Program-made: the position numbers and the translations under genes
The notes under the pieces: model-generated
What the model saw: the letters and a program-made list of their open reading frames with translations, nothing else
What the model was told of the DNA's origin: nothing
The model's database searches: none
Shown: piece after piece, positions 31,898 to 32,500 of the stretch
Numbering within the stretch: the stretch's first letter is position 1
How the letters are laid out: every line of letters begins with the position of its first letter
From: Zygnema cylindricum
Taxonomy: Eukaryota; Streptophyta; Zygnematophyceae; Zygnematales; Zygnemataceae
DNA length: 32,500 nucleotides
NCBI GenBank assembly: GCA_037447655.1
Contig: JBBHKE010000307.1
Location: 1 to 32,500, forward strand
Direction of reading: 5' to 3'

Positions 31898-32319
31898 TAG
31901 TGTTGTGTATCGAGAACCCCTTGACAATATCCGATATGTACCTATTTTTGGGTAGCCGATAATCGATGTATCCTCTCGATATGTTGAGAAGCTCAATATC
32001 GCAATATTTTGCCGATGTATAGAACCGATATGCCGATATGTTTATATCGCGATATATGGACCTGACGTTGGGATGCAAAAAAATTCAAAAGCCACCCCCC
32101 CCCCCTCCCCCTCCCCCCCCCCTTTTGCTGGTGCTTGCGGTGCGGTGGGTCGTACGTCATTTCCGTAATACAGTTGTATGGACCCCCACTTCCCACCAAA
32201 TATATCGCGATAATTTTTGTTGGTCCCAGAGCGATATATCGAGCCCTTTGACCGTTCGATGTTCGATATATCGAATATCGACTTTATAGGGATAAGAATT
32301 TTCACGATACACAACACTA
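31898..32319 (+). mobile_element. hAT-like element C (422 bp) with 8-bp target duplication, in gene 2 intron 4
   Basis: Starts TAGTGTTGTGTATCG and ends CGATACACAACACTA: perfect 15-bp terminal inverted repeats. The flanking 8-bp repeats are AGTTTTCA (31890-31897) and AGGTTTCA (32320-32327), one mismatch. Subterminal regions are rich in ATATCG palindromes. A poly-C run with short interruptions lies at about 32094-32122. No transposase. Confidence 0.85.
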
Positions 32320-32327
32320 AGGTTTCA

Positions 32328-32500
32328 GCTACATCAAAAATCTACATCATTAGAAATTTCAAGGCTTTTATCCCAATTTCAATTAACAGCATGGTTTAAA
32401 TCTTCCCATGAAATTTTGGCATGAAATTGCATGTTCCTAGCTTTTGAGGTTTATATGAGGATTATCAGGGTCCCATTTCTTTTTTCAACCTGTTATTGTA
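32328..32500 (+). other. Rest of gene 2 intron 4, to window end
   Basis: AT-rich with no exon recognised. The reading frame left open at 31115 (two bases of a codon) is not picked up before the window ends. Confidence 0.4.

Overview
This is a stretch of plant nuclear genome, AT-rich and loaded with transposons. The evidence for a land plant or other streptophyte is twofold. There are intron-containing genes with GT..AG splice sites and plant-type products: a HUA1-like protein with five CCCH zinc fingers, a plant-type Golgi glycosyltransferase-like protein, and a piece of the separate ATP-citrate lyase subunit A. There are also telomere-like CCCTAAA runs and many small non-autonomous DNA transposons. 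I cannot name the species; nothing in the window separates bryophyte, lycophyte, fern, gymnosperm or charophyte alga.

Layout. 1-2384: intergenic DNA, one TA-flanked MITE (438-998), then the upstream region of gene 1. 2385-8946: gene 1, plus strand, ten coding exons, 580 aa by my splice model; its introns are pyrimidine-rich and carry long CT microsatellites. 8947-13440: 3' flank and AT-rich spacer with three copies of a short dispersed repeat and a second MITE. 13610-14497, minus strand: two adjacent exons from the 3' end of an ATP-citrate lyase subunit A gene, one with a +1 frameshift, so a relic. 15017-24586: a nest of mobile DNA, comprising hAT-like elements rich in ATATCG palindromes, a 1.9-kb fold-back element split by one of them, long direct repeats and a possible solo LTR. 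24587-26290: spacer, a MITE and a triplicated G-box promoter repeat. 26295 to beyond 31115, plus strand: gene 2, a type II membrane glycosyltransferase-like gene whose 3' part lies outside the window; its introns carry two more MITEs and one hAT element (31898-32319).

The two genes are not obviously linked in function: gene 1 should act in nuclear RNA binding, gene 2 in the Golgi or secretory pathway.

The most unusual signals are these. (1) Exon edges have been copied serially into the adjoining intron at three places: gene 1 exon 2 and both ATP-citrate lyase exons. A comparable triplication lies just before the gene 2 start codon. (2) A fold-back element has arms of about 920 bp and a loop of about 50 bp, interrupted by a hAT-like insertion that made a perfect 8-bp target duplication. 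(3) Two hAT-like copies form a further inverted repeat with 622-bp arms. (4) Gene 2 exon 1 has an in-frame TAA although coding-like sequence continues in the same frame to a phase-compatible donor. All coordinates and alignments were read by eye.
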